DNA of 64,000 bases from CAVVFX01 sp963747535 (lineage in GTDB: Bacteria; Acidobacteriota; Terriglobia; Bryobacterales; Bryobacteraceae): assembly GCA_963747535.1 (NCBI GenBank), contig CAVVFX010000020.1, positions 682,001-746,000 of the forward strand, given 5' to 3'. The notes below the pieces were generated by a model that worked only from the letters and a program-made list of their open reading frames with translations, had not been told where the DNA came from and did no database searches. Shown piece after piece: positions 34,540 to 41,925 of this stretch; position 1 is the first letter of the stretch, and the number at the start of each line of letters is the position of its first letter. Position numbers and translations under genes: made by a program.

Positions 34540-36705
34540 TTACGGGAGATCGACTTGCACCGCTTCGTGGATCAGGACGCGGGGGACCGTGAGTTCGATC
34601 CAGCCGCTATTTTGCGTGAACGGAATTTTTTCGCCGGAGCGAAGGAGCGATACTGATTTCGGCTTTGACGGGACGCGGATACGCACCTTGACATCGGTGA
34701 CCGGAAGGAAGCCCTCTCGCGGGCGAAGGTGTTTATTCTTGTTTCCAGTGTCGGCAAGCAGGTGCAGGACGATGGTCTCTTTCGACGCCATGAGATGGGG
34801 CGTGACCCCGGGTTGGTATTCGACCTGATAGGAGCGCCTGGCCGCGAGATAAGGCTCGAAGAGCTTTCCGAAGGAGGTCCGCAGGATGGGCATTTCGGTC
34901 TCTTCGTAAATGGCTTCAAATCCCGAGGCGATATAGACGACTTTGCCATCCCCAAAAGTGTTGCCGACGCCGGCGGGCCCGATCGTCGTGCGGTGTCCGC
35001 GATCGATCGTCTCCCCGAGCACTCTGCCGCCGTTCTCGCGAATGCGCATGACTTGCGGATCCTGCGGCACCAGTTCCCCGCCCCCGACTTTCAGATAGAG
35101 GTCGGGCATCTCCATGGGCTCCGGGTCGAGGAAGGAAGCGCCGAAGAGGTCCGCGAGTCCGAAGTCTTTGCGTACCCGGCCATATTCGTCGGCAACGGAG
35201 GTGAGGTGGGTCGCGATCAGCGTGCCGCCTTTCCGCACATAGTCGCGCAGCATGTCGCATTGCTGCGTGCTCAGGCAGGCGCAGTTGGGCGCGTAGATCA
35301 GCTGGTATCTGGAAAGAAGCTCGGGCGACAGGTACCAGTCGAGGAAGGGTTCGGCTTCGTAGCTGTTGGCCTTGAGCAACTGGTATGCGCCATGGAAGTA
35401 GTTGGGGTAGGCCTTGGCGACGAAGTGCCTGCCGGTGTACCAGTCGTTGGTCTGGCTGCCGACCATGATGCCGGCCTGCGGCTGCGATTTTAACGTGCGC
35501 AGCAGGGCGTCATGCTTCTGCTGGAAGTCAAAGATCTCCTTTACATAGCGTCCGCTCTCATAGGCCAGGGGACCTTCGGGCTGGTAGAAGAAGCGGGACA
35601 TGCTCCAGTAGACGAGTCCGACACCGGCGGCAATGGCGGTCGCGCCATCGATCAGCAGTTCCTGGCTTTCGACCGGATAACTGAACCAGCCGCGCATGGT
35701 CTGGTCCTTCATGTGTTCACGGCTGTACTCCGTGTGGCTCCCGACATAGGTCCACGTCACCTTGCCGGTGGACTGGCCGAGTTGCATGTTGAAGAGCTTT
35801 TCTTCGGGCGTTTCGGCGGCTTCGAACATGAAGCCGTCGGCTACCGGAACGGCACGGCTGCGCCATTCGCGACGGCTGAGCAGCGACGTGTCGTTGAAGA
35901 GGACCGGAACATCACGCGTGCTGCGAATCATCTGGCGGATCTCGCGGAAGTATGCGATCTCGACCTCATTCGCCATCCAGTTCTGATACTGGATGTCGTC
36001 GTCGAGCGACATGTTCTCGTCCCGATTGGGGACGGGCTTACCGAATCTCTTCTGATAGGCCGCCTGGCAATATTTGCAGTGGCAGAAATCGTGGCCGTGG
36101 TTCATGCCCTGATAGGGGCCGTCGAAGTACATCACGTCGACATCGTACCGGGTGAGCACTTCGCGGACCAAGGTGCGGATCACTTCGCGCAGAGGTGAGT
36201 TGAGACAGCCTTCGAAGAAAGTCGCGTAGCCGTAGTGGCTGGTGATCATGGGCTTGCCGTTGGCGAATTTCTTGCTCCAATCGGCATAGCGCGGGTCCTG
36301 CGACGTGGAGTTCATGAAGGGGTGATTGAACGGCACGTAGGCGACCACGCGGAGTCCGGCCTGTTTGCACCGGTCGACCGTCTCGCGCATGGGATCGCCT
36401 TTGAGTTCAGGGTGGATCGGATAGCCCGACTTGGTCGGGAAGTAGGCGAAGTAGGAGGCGGAGGGGTAGCGCAGCGAGTCGGCGTTGAGTTCGCGCGCAA
36501 TGCTGACGGCCTTCTCCGCCTGATAGTCGAGCGCGGGATAGAAGGGCGGATTGTAGGCTTCGGCGATCAGAATGCGGGTGCTGCGAATCCATTCGTAAGT
36601 GGACATGCCGGAGAGCGCGGCCTGGGATTCTCCGATGCCGAGCCGCGCAGCGGCGGCTAACAGCGCGGACTGCTGGAGGAGTTCACGACGGGTGATGCTT
36701 TTCAT
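34540..36705 (-). CDS. Tat-exported glycoside hydrolase-like protein with beta-galactosidase-type trimerization domain
   Basis: 721 aa from the ATG at 36705, giving a twin-arginine signal (MKSITRRELLQQSALLAAAA). The N-terminal half reads as a TIM-barrel glycosidase of the GHL6 / GH42-related kind (GLRVVAYVPFNHPF, DVDVMYFDGPYQGMNHGHDF, and a CHCKYC cysteine cluster). Around residues 460-560 there is a flavodoxin-like domain as in the GH42 trimerization region (YQLIYAPNCACLSTQQCDML, RDYVRKGGTLIATH). The final part is a beta sandwich. The catalytic residues cannot be named with confidence. It is flanked by an MFS carrier and a LacI regulator on the same strand, which suggests a small sugar-use locus. 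Confidence 0.6.
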   Translation of the reverse strand: MKSITRRELLQQSALLAAAARLGIGESQAALSGMSTYEWIRSTRILIAEAYNPPFYPALDYQAEKAVSIARELNADSLRYPSASYFAYFPTKSGYPIHPELKGDPMRETVDRCKQAGLRVVAYVPFNHPFMNSTSQDPRYADWSKKFANGKPMITSHYGYATFFEGCLNSPLREVIRTLVREVLTRYDVDVMYFDGPYQGMNHGHDFCHCKYCQAAYQKRFGKPVPNRDENMSLDDDIQYQNWMANEVEIAYFREIRQMIRSTRDVPVLFNDTSLLSRREWRSRAVPVADGFMFEAAETPEEKLFNMQLGQSTGKVTWTYVGSHTEYSREHMKDQTMRGWFSYPVESQELLIDGATAIAAGVGLVYWSMSRFFYQPEGPLAYESGRYVKEIFDFQQKHDALLRTLKSQPQAGIMVGSQTNDWYTGRHFVAKAYPNYFHGAYQLLKANSYEAEPFLDWYLSPELLSRYQLIYAPNCACLSTQQCDMLRDYVRKGGTLIATHLTSVADEYGRVRKDFGLADLFGASFLDPEPMEMPDLYLKVGGGELVPQDPQVMRIRENGGRVLGETIDRGHRTTIGPAGVGNTFGDGKVVYIASGFEAIYEETEMPILRTSFGKLFEPYLAARRSYQVEYQPGVTPHLMASKETIVLHLLADTGNKNKHLRPREGFLPVTDVKVRIRVPSKPKSVSLLRSGEKIPFTQNSGWIELTVPRVLIHEAVQVDLP

Positions 36706-36724
36706 ACTAAGTATCTGTCTCCGA

Positions 36725-36816
36725 TATAACCATTCCAACCGCTCCCTGACGGTCGCGGCTCAGAATCAGCGGTACTGAGCCGCGCGTAAGCAAGCGGTTC
36801 TGGAATGGCGTAGTTA
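36725..36816. repeat. Long imperfect palindrome between glycosidase and lacI genes
   Basis: An inner perfect 10-bp stem CGCGGCTCAG/CTGAGCCGCG (36754-36763, 36775-36784) is framed by outer arms CCATTCCA-ACCGCT (36730-36743) and AGCGGT-TC-TGGAATGG (36793-36808). Symmetry extends to ATAAC/GTTAT at the edges. It contains the word CTGACGGTCGCGGCTCAGAA (36746-36765), which recurs in altered form at 46007 and 51955, so it belongs to a dispersed intergenic repeat family. Confidence 0.6.
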
Positions 36817-36841
36817 TTCTCTGACAAGCCTTACCTCGTTT

Positions 36842-37858
36842 TCACACGGCCGCGGGCGCCGGCGGCTGGCAGGATTGACGCTCAATCAATTCGACGCCGA
36901 GCACACGATGTTCGGGCTCACGGCGACTATTCTTTTCGGCGAGACGCAACAGGATTTCGACAGCGGCCTGGCCGAGCTCGTATTTGGGTTGGTGAATGGT
37001 GGTCAGGGGCGGATGGATGACCGAAGAGAGCTCGAGGTTGTCGAAGCCCATGAGCGAGATGTCCTGGGGGATGCGGCGGCCGCTCTCGTAGATGGCGCGC
37101 GCGGCGCCGAAGGCCATGATGTCATTGGCGGCGAAGATGGCAGTAATAGGGACGGGTTGAACCAGCAGGTCACGGGTGAGTTGGTAGCCGCCCTGGAAAT
37201 TGTTCTGGCCATAGAGCACCACGGGTTCCGGACAGTTCAGGCTGGAGAGCGCGCGTAGGAAGCCGTGAGCACGTCCGGTGAGGTTGCCGTGGTGGCGGGG
37301 ACCGGTGATGTGGGCGAGGACGCGATGACCGAGCTTGAAAAGATATTCGGCTGCCAGTGCGCCGCCGGCCTCGTTGTCCGCCGAGACTGTGGAGAAAGTT
37401 TTGGGCGATGCCGCGCGGTTCAACAGCACAATGGGGACGGGACACCTGGTGAGGTCCTGTTGCTGCGCGCGATTGAGGACCGCGACCGAATTCATGAGAA
37501 TTCCGTCGACGCGTTTTTCGAGCAGCGAATGGATATACTGCATCTGCTTGCCGGCGTCCAGGTCGCTGTTACAGAGGAGCAGGTCACAGCCGGCGGCGCG
37601 CGCAGCGTCCTCGACACCGCGGGCGACTTCGGCAAAAAAGGGATTGCGGATGTCGCTGACGACGAGCGCGAGGGTGTTGGAGCGTCCGGTGACGAGGCCT
37701 CGGGCAACGCGATTGGGACGGTACTTGAGCCGCCTGGCGATGGCGACAACGTGCTCGCGGGTTTCGGGATGGACACCGTATTCGTCGTTCAACGCGCGGG
37801 AAACGGTGGAGATATTGACGCCGGACTCGCGGGCGACGTCTTTGATGGTAACTGGCAT
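36842..37858 (-). CDS. LacI-family transcriptional regulator
   Basis: 338 aa from the ATG at 37858; longer frames upstream lack any LacI similarity. The N-terminal helix-turn-helix (TIKDVARESGVNISTVSRALN) and hinge (RPNRVARGLVTGRS) are followed by a periplasmic-binding-protein-like sensor domain (LALVVSDIRNPFFAEVARGV, DGILMNS, TAIFAANDIMAFGAARAI, DISLMGFDNLELSSVIHPPLTT). It probably senses a sugar or sugar acid and controls the glycosidase/MFS genes downstream on the same strand. An operator-like palindrome directly before its start suggests autoregulation. Confidence 0.88.
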   Translation of the reverse strand: MPVTIKDVARESGVNISTVSRALNDEYGVHPETREHVVAIARRLKYRPNRVARGLVTGRSNTLALVVSDIRNPFFAEVARGVEDAARAAGCDLLLCNSDLDAGKQMQYIHSLLEKRVDGILMNSVAVLNRAQQQDLTRCPVPIVLLNRAASPKTFSTVSADNEAGGALAAEYLFKLGHRVLAHITGPRHHGNLTGRAHGFLRALSSLNCPEPVVLYGQNNFQGGYQLTRDLLVQPVPITAIFAANDIMAFGAARAIYESGRRIPQDISLMGFDNLELSSVIHPPLTTIHQPKYELGQAAVEILLRLAEKNSRREPEHRVLGVELIERQSCQPPAPAAV

Positions 37859-37860
37859 TT

Positions 37861-37876
37861 TTGCAAACGTTTTCGA
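37861..37876 (-). promoter_or_regulatory. LacI-type operator upstream of the regulator
   Basis: TTGCAAACGTTTTCGA contains the central CG palindrome AAACGTTT and fits the general TGnnAnCGnTnnCA LacI/CcpA-family pattern except at its last position. It lies 3-18 bp before the regulator's start codon, where binding would block transcription or early elongation. Confidence 0.5.
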
Positions 37877-37994
37877 TATCGTAACACAGGCCGACACGAA
37901 CCGATGTCCCAATCGGGTACCGGTGCACGACATGAAAGTGTGGGTATCGCCGAAGTTCACGCTGGTCGGACAAATCTGAGCGTACCTCGTACGG

Positions 37995-38029
37995 GCGACC
38001 TGGGGGTCGCTTGCGGACCAGGGGTCCGC
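37995..38029. repeat. Two adjacent small hairpins
   Basis: GCGACC-TGGG-GGTCGC (37995-38010) is followed directly by GCGGACC-AGG-GGTCCGC (38013-38029). They lie between the lacI promoter and the AEKSTGP-family gene end. No T-run follows. The arrangement resembles the double hairpin at 52052-52090. Confidence 0.55.
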
Positions 38030-38100
38030 CCCACTTTTATGTCGCGCACCAAGCGGGCACACGAGTGGCGTCAAGGGGGGTCGTGCGAGGGATTGGCCGG

Positions 38101-38766
38101 CTATTTAGGCAGCTTTCCGGCGGCTCTGAGTTCCTCGATGAGCCTTTTCGTCATTTCTCCGTCGGGGCCGTACGTCAAGGCATTCAGTTGGTCGTCAAGG
38201 GACTCAAAATCAGTCCATTTGGGAAGTTTCGGAATCGAGAGTTCGGGTATGACGGTGGTTTCCGGGGGTGGTTCAGGCGGGTTGGGGATCGGGTCAGGTG
38301 ACTCGGCAGCAGGCTGACCGGCGTTTGGCGATTCGAACCCAATTTGCGACTTTTTCCTTTCTTTCTGGGCATTTATAAGCTCGGTTCGGGCCTTGTAGAA
38401 ACCCCGATCGGAGGACTGGTGGTAGCGGATGAGCAGGCCCAGGTCCTGGGGCATGTAGCCAGGGGCGGCGGGGGCATTGAGGGCGACGGACTGAAGGCGC
38501 CAGGCCCGCAAGCTCAGCCACTGATTTTGAGCCATTTTCTCGAGGAGGATCTGCTCGGAGGCGGTGGCGGGCTGAAACTCGTTGTGGAGGTCGGCGAGGA
38601 GCAGATTAAATTGCTCGCGTTCTTCGCCGGCGATGAAAAGTACTGAGCTGGTGAAGCCGTGGGAAAGACGATTGCGGCAGGATCGGGCTTTGCCTTCCGT
38701 CGTCTGAGGTCCGGTAGATTTCTCGGCATTGCGGCGGTTGGCTTCAATTTGGGCTAGCGTGGCCAT
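38101..38766 (-). CDS. Acidobacterial 'AEKSTGP' family protein of unknown function
   Basis: 221 aa from the ATG at 38766, preceded by AGAGGAGA. The N-terminus has the highly conserved block ANRRNAEKSTGPQTTEGKA followed by RLSHGF, found in a large family in Solibacter-like genomes. A helical middle part follows (LLLADLHNEFQPATASEQIL). The C-terminal third is proline-rich (PDPIPNPPEPPPETT) and ends EELRAAGKLPK. No function is known; members are multi-copy and often in variable regions, which hints at a mobile or selfish association but is not shown here. Confidence 0.7.
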   Translation of the reverse strand: MATLAQIEANRRNAEKSTGPQTTEGKARSCRNRLSHGFTSSVLFIAGEEREQFNLLLADLHNEFQPATASEQILLEKMAQNQWLSLRAWRLQSVALNAPAAPGYMPQDLGLLIRYHQSSDRGFYKARTELINAQKERKKSQIGFESPNAGQPAAESPDPIPNPPEPPPETTVIPELSIPKLPKWTDFESLDDQLNALTYGPDGEMTKRLIEELRAAGKLPK

Positions 38767-39470
38767 GGGCGTAATTCTCCTCTGGCGAGTCCTGGCCGGT
38801 TGACCGGTTATAGATTCGCAATTAGATTCCCTGGATGTCGGCGGGGAGGATCGTGAGGCAGGCGCGAAAATCACGATCTAGATTAGTCATAGCATAGAGG
38901 TCGGCCAAAACGTTCTCGGGGAGTTGGAAGTGATTGAGGGGAGAGGAAATATAGGTTGAACTGGGGAGCTTCCTTCCAGAGGATAGGCGTTGAGATAAAG
39001 TCGATCTGTTTGCACTGACCCGCGCGGGCGTAGTGCGCAGCTTCCAGAATGGCGGGTCTCGAGTTGTTTCGAGGCGCGTGTACTCCCGCGCAGAGAGCTA
39101 AACTGTCGAGGTGGATCTGGTTTGTGCTCGTCCTCCGGGACCGAGCTCTCTCCGAGTGCCTGACTATCCGCGCGAAGCTTTCGCCGAAACCACTTCTACG
39201 CATCGCGCGTTTACCGTCAAGTTCCGGCAGAACTTCGTGTGCAATCGCTCGAGGTGCTCGGCCATCGGGCGGTCAGTCAGCGTGTCAAGGTCAGTTCCCT
39301 CTTCCTTGCGAGATTTTCTAGCCGGATCGCCAGACTCTCCGGGCAGTTGAATCGTCGCAGTCATCAATTCGACTGTCTCACTGAAATCAGGCGGGATATT
39401 TTGGGTCGCGACGACCCGAAAGCCACGCTGTCGCCCACCGGGGACAAGAGCGGGTTTAATCTGGTAGGTA
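38767..39470. other. Intergenic region without a clear gene
   Basis: About 700 bp. On the minus strand a frame ending at 38829 reads FQLPENVLADLYAMTNLDRD and then FRACLTILPADIQGI before TAA. This could be the tail of a lost gene or chance. Other open frames here lack start signals and protein-like composition. The promoter of the three-gene cassette should lie near 39400-39460. Confidence 0.4.
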
Positions 39471-40142
39471 ATGGCACGCGCCCGCATACGTCCCGGAACA
39501 TGGAACCTCACGTACGAGATCACCACATCACCATCCGCTTTCTCCCTTCTGGATACGCCAGGCAGGATTTGCGACGTTCTGCTCGAAACGTTAGCTGAAT
39601 ACAACCCAACGAGCGAAGACTTTCAACTGGAGAATGGCGACCCGGGGGAGCGAGCCTTGGTTTGCGACCTGACGGATTTGAGCACGACAATTTATATCAG
39701 AGGTGACCGAACCGAGATTCAATTTGTCGATTGCACGCCGCAACATCCACCACCGAAGGAACTTGCGGTGAAGGTCTGGCGGGCTCTGGAGGCCATGCTG
39801 GTAGGTTTGCGCGCTACGAGCCATTCCATCGCTGTGGAGATGGAAGCGGCGGTAATCGATCATACTTATCAGGAATTTCTAAACCGGTTCGCTCAAACGC
39901 CACCTGGTCTGCCTTCTGGCACGCAAACCGCGGTCGTCTTCTACTTGCCTCCGGATCCCAAGTTGCACGGCAAAGAATCCAGTTTGGTTTTCAACCGTAC
40001 TGAAAACGCCGAGCTTGTTCTTCAGTTGAGTGCCACTCTTGTTTATGAGCGCCTGGACCCTGCCAACGCGGTCGAGGCGGCCTGGGACCGCCTCGGGGGA
40101 CTGCTTGGCGCCCTGGAGATCAACCTTGAGGAGACACAATAA
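39471..40142 (+). CDS. Unknown protein, first gene of a three-gene cassette
   Basis: 223 aa, with AGG placed close before the ATG. It is a soluble alpha/beta protein with no signal peptide. Notable stretches are LLETLAEYNPTSEDFQLENG, IQFVDCTPQHPPPKELAVKV, WRALEAMLVGLRATSHSIAV and a C-terminal VEAAWDRLGGLLGALEINLE. I do not recognise the family. The TAA overlaps the next ATG (TAATG), which shows tight coupling to the DUF5678 gene. An opposing frame at 39164-39604 covers its start and is probably a shadow. Confidence 0.6.
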   Translation: MARARIRPGTWNLTYEITTSPSAFSLLDTPGRICDVLLETLAEYNPTSEDFQLENGDPGERALVCDLTDLSTTIYIRGDRTEIQFVDCTPQHPPPKELAVKVWRALEAMLVGLRATSHSIAVEMEAAVIDHTYQEFLNRFAQTPPGLPSGTQTAVVFYLPPDPKLHGKESSLVFNRTENAELVLQLSATLVYERLDPANAVEAAWDRLGGLLGALEINLEETQ

Positions 40143-40546
40143 TGCCTGTTGTCGGCTTGAATATGAATTCTTTTGCACGGCACCGGCGAAAGCGAACTCC
40201 TCGACGCAGGTTGCATCTGCCCGCACGGTTGTTGAGCCAAGGACGGTTTGTATCGCCGGCGCGGGGAAAGCGAACAAGGCATATGCCGATGACACCGGCG
40301 TTTGAGGGCATAGTCAAGCCGCGCGAAGCTGCGACTCTGGACGCTGGTCGAGTCCTTGAACAAGAATGGCTTCGCAAACATCGTGGGGACTTCAGCGGAA
40401 GGTGGGTCGCGTTAGCTGGCGACTCGCTAGTTAGCGAAGGGCAAACGGCCAAGGAGGTCTTCGCGAAGGCGCGAGAGAGAGGCTGCGATCAAGCGCTTAT
40501 CGTACACGTTATCGAGGAGCCTGATCTGCCCTTTGGTGGGTGGTAA
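40142..40546 (+). CDS. DUF5678-containing small protein
   Basis: 134 aa. The first 60 residues are basic and disordered-looking (RHRRKRTPRRRLHLPARLL). The C-terminal half is a DUF5678 domain: WLRKHRGDFSGRWVALAGDS, then AKEVFAKARERGCDQALIVH and a terminal PDLPFGGW. DUF5678 has no established function. The start may be further in (MPMTPAFEG at codon 48), but the TAATG overlap favours the first ATG. It lies between the unknown gene and a retropepsin-like gene. Confidence 0.65.
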   Translation: MPVVGLNMNSFARHRRKRTPRRRLHLPARLLSQGRFVSPARGKRTRHMPMTPAFEGIVKPREAATLDAGRVLEQEWLRKHRGDFSGRWVALAGDSLVSEGQTAKEVFAKARERGCDQALIVHVIEEPDLPFGGW

Positions 40547-40552
40547 GAACAG

Positions 40553-40960
40553 GTGTACACGCTATCATTTAAGACCAAATACATTTTTGACAACCGGCAG
40601 GACGGTGTTGCGGTGCCCGTTGCCCTCAAGTTTGCGAAACTTGCTCTGCCACTTCTCGCCAAGATTGATACCGGAGCGGACCACTGTATCTTTGAACGAG
40701 GATATGCCGAGGCTCTTGGAATCGACGTGGAGACTGGTGATCGGAAAAACTTCAGGACCGTCGCTGGGTCGTTTGTGGCATTTGGACATGAGTTGACAAT
40801 GGAAATCCTTGATCAGGAGCTGCTTGCCGTCGTTTTCTTCTATGCTGAACCAGAAAAAACCAAGAATGTCTTAGGCAGGAACGGATTCCTGAATCAAATC
40901 AGACTGGCCTTAATCGACCACGATTCAGCAGTTTACTGCAGTTTCTATAACGACGTTTAG
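40553..40960 (+). CDS. Retropepsin-like aspartyl protease family protein
   Basis: 135 aa with a GTG start 6 bp after the DUF5678 stop. The active-site-like motif is LAKIDTGADHCIFERGYAEAL (Asp-Thr-Gly at about residue 39), with a later conserved NVLGRNGFLNQIRLALIDHD. One DTG per chain means it would act as a dimer, as retroviral proteases do. Cytoplasmic, no signal peptide. Such single-domain bacterial aspartyl proteases are often found beside DUF5678-type genes (from memory); their substrates are unknown. Confidence 0.7.
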   Translation: MYTLSFKTKYIFDNRQDGVAVPVALKFAKLALPLLAKIDTGADHCIFERGYAEALGIDVETGDRKNFRTVAGSFVAFGHELTMEILDQELLAVVFFYAEPEKTKNVLGRNGFLNQIRLALIDHDSAVYCSFYNDV

Positions 40961-41201
40961 CCTTACGCCCCTCAACTCACGCGGAAAACTTTTCATCACC
41001 TCATCGCCCAGATGGTTGATTGCCTTGACTTTCCAGGCAGCAATATGAAGGAGGAAAGAAAGGCGGCGTAGGCGCGCGGCAATCGGTCGCTTCCCGCTTG
41101 GCACCGTGACTCCCGCAAAACGCCGTCCACAGGCTGCACATGAACGTGTAGTCGCCTCTTAGACGTTAGAAGCTCGCGCAAGATGCGAAAGGCTCTGGTT
41201 T

Positions 41202-41414
41202 TCACAGATCTTCGGGCGTGAGCCCGGTCTTTTTTGCAATCTGAGGCAGAAGCCCTGGACCGATCTCTTCGTTATCGTGGAAGGCAAAAGTGTAGTTGGG
41301 CCAGCCGTCGCGTTTGAGCCGCCGGTGAGAACCCTTTTGCCAGGCGACTTCCCATCCCAATCGCGGCAGGGCAGACAATGGTTGTCTTGCTTTGATCGAT
41401 CTCCAGCGGCTCAT
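41202..41414 (-). CDS. hicA: HicA-type mRNA interferase toxin
   Basis: 70 aa from the ATG at 41414, which overlaps the hicB stop as ATGA. It has a dsRBD-like fold with LGWEVAWQKGSHRRLKRDG, where the His is the presumed catalytic residue, then YTFAFHDNEEIGPGLLPQIA and LTPEDL. HicA toxins cleave mRNA on the ribosome and are neutralised by HicB. Here the antitoxin gene comes first, the reverse of the classical hicAB order but common in this subgroup. Confidence 0.85.
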   Translation of the reverse strand: MSRWRSIKARQPLSALPRLGWEVAWQKGSHRRLKRDGWPNYTFAFHDNEEIGPGLLPQIAKKTGLTPEDL

Positions 41415-41635
41415 GCCACCGAAAATACTTTCGTGAACGGTTCGGGAATCTCTTCGCCATGATCGATGCAATCGGCCGCAACTCGCAATGCCAGCGCGCG
41501 CACCGCAGCGATCGCCGACTCACGAGTCGCACCGTACGCCATCACTCCCGGCATCGACTCGATATCGGCCCACCACCGGCCATCGTCCTCGGGTCCAACC
41601 ATGATCGGAATGGATTCCAACGTAGTTCTTTCCAT
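41411..41635 (-). CDS. hicB: HicB-type antitoxin
   Basis: 74 aa. It carries the HicB partial RNase-H-like fold (IMVGPEDDGRWWADIESMPG, VMAYGATRESAIAAVRALAL) and ends with EPFTKVFSVA. The usual C-terminal DNA-binding domain is absent, so autoregulation may depend on the toxin-antitoxin complex or not occur. The gene overlaps hicA by 4 bp. A TATAAT box lies 12-17 bp upstream of the ATG. Confidence 0.85.
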   Translation of the reverse strand: MERTTLESIPIMVGPEDDGRWWADIESMPGVMAYGATRESAIAAVRALALRVAADCIDHGEEIPEPFTKVFSVA

Positions 41636-41646
41636 CGCTACCTAAT

Positions 41647-41652
41647 ATTATA
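41647..41652 (-). promoter_or_regulatory. -10 box of hicBA
   Basis: On the minus strand TATAAT ends 11 nt before the hicB ATG. It sits within the near-palindrome CCTATAATATTAGG, a possible binding site for autoregulation. No good -35 box is visible. Confidence 0.45.
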
Positions 41653-41925
41653 GGATCGACGAAATCCATGTTGACGCGTCGCCGCCTCTCGTCGAAGTGC
41701 TCTCGCTCAGAGCGGTTGCTTCTGGTACGTATAAACGCGGCACTCGGAAAGAGCATCTGCCGGGTGGAAAAGACCCACTGCCTAGAAGTGCGTCCAATGG
41801 ACTCGAATTCGCGAGGCGACCAGTGATCTGCGGTGCGTGGCGCGCGGGTTCGGGGCCTAATTCTGATGCCTATGCCTTCCAAAAGTCCGCCCCCCCTGAT
41901 ACAATGAGCGCGAAAAGGAGTCTCG

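Noticed and set aside
39164..39604. 146-codon minus-strand frame opposite the first cassette gene
   Set aside because: No recognisable domain, and it overlaps the start of the plus-strand gene, whose frame is coupled to the next gene.
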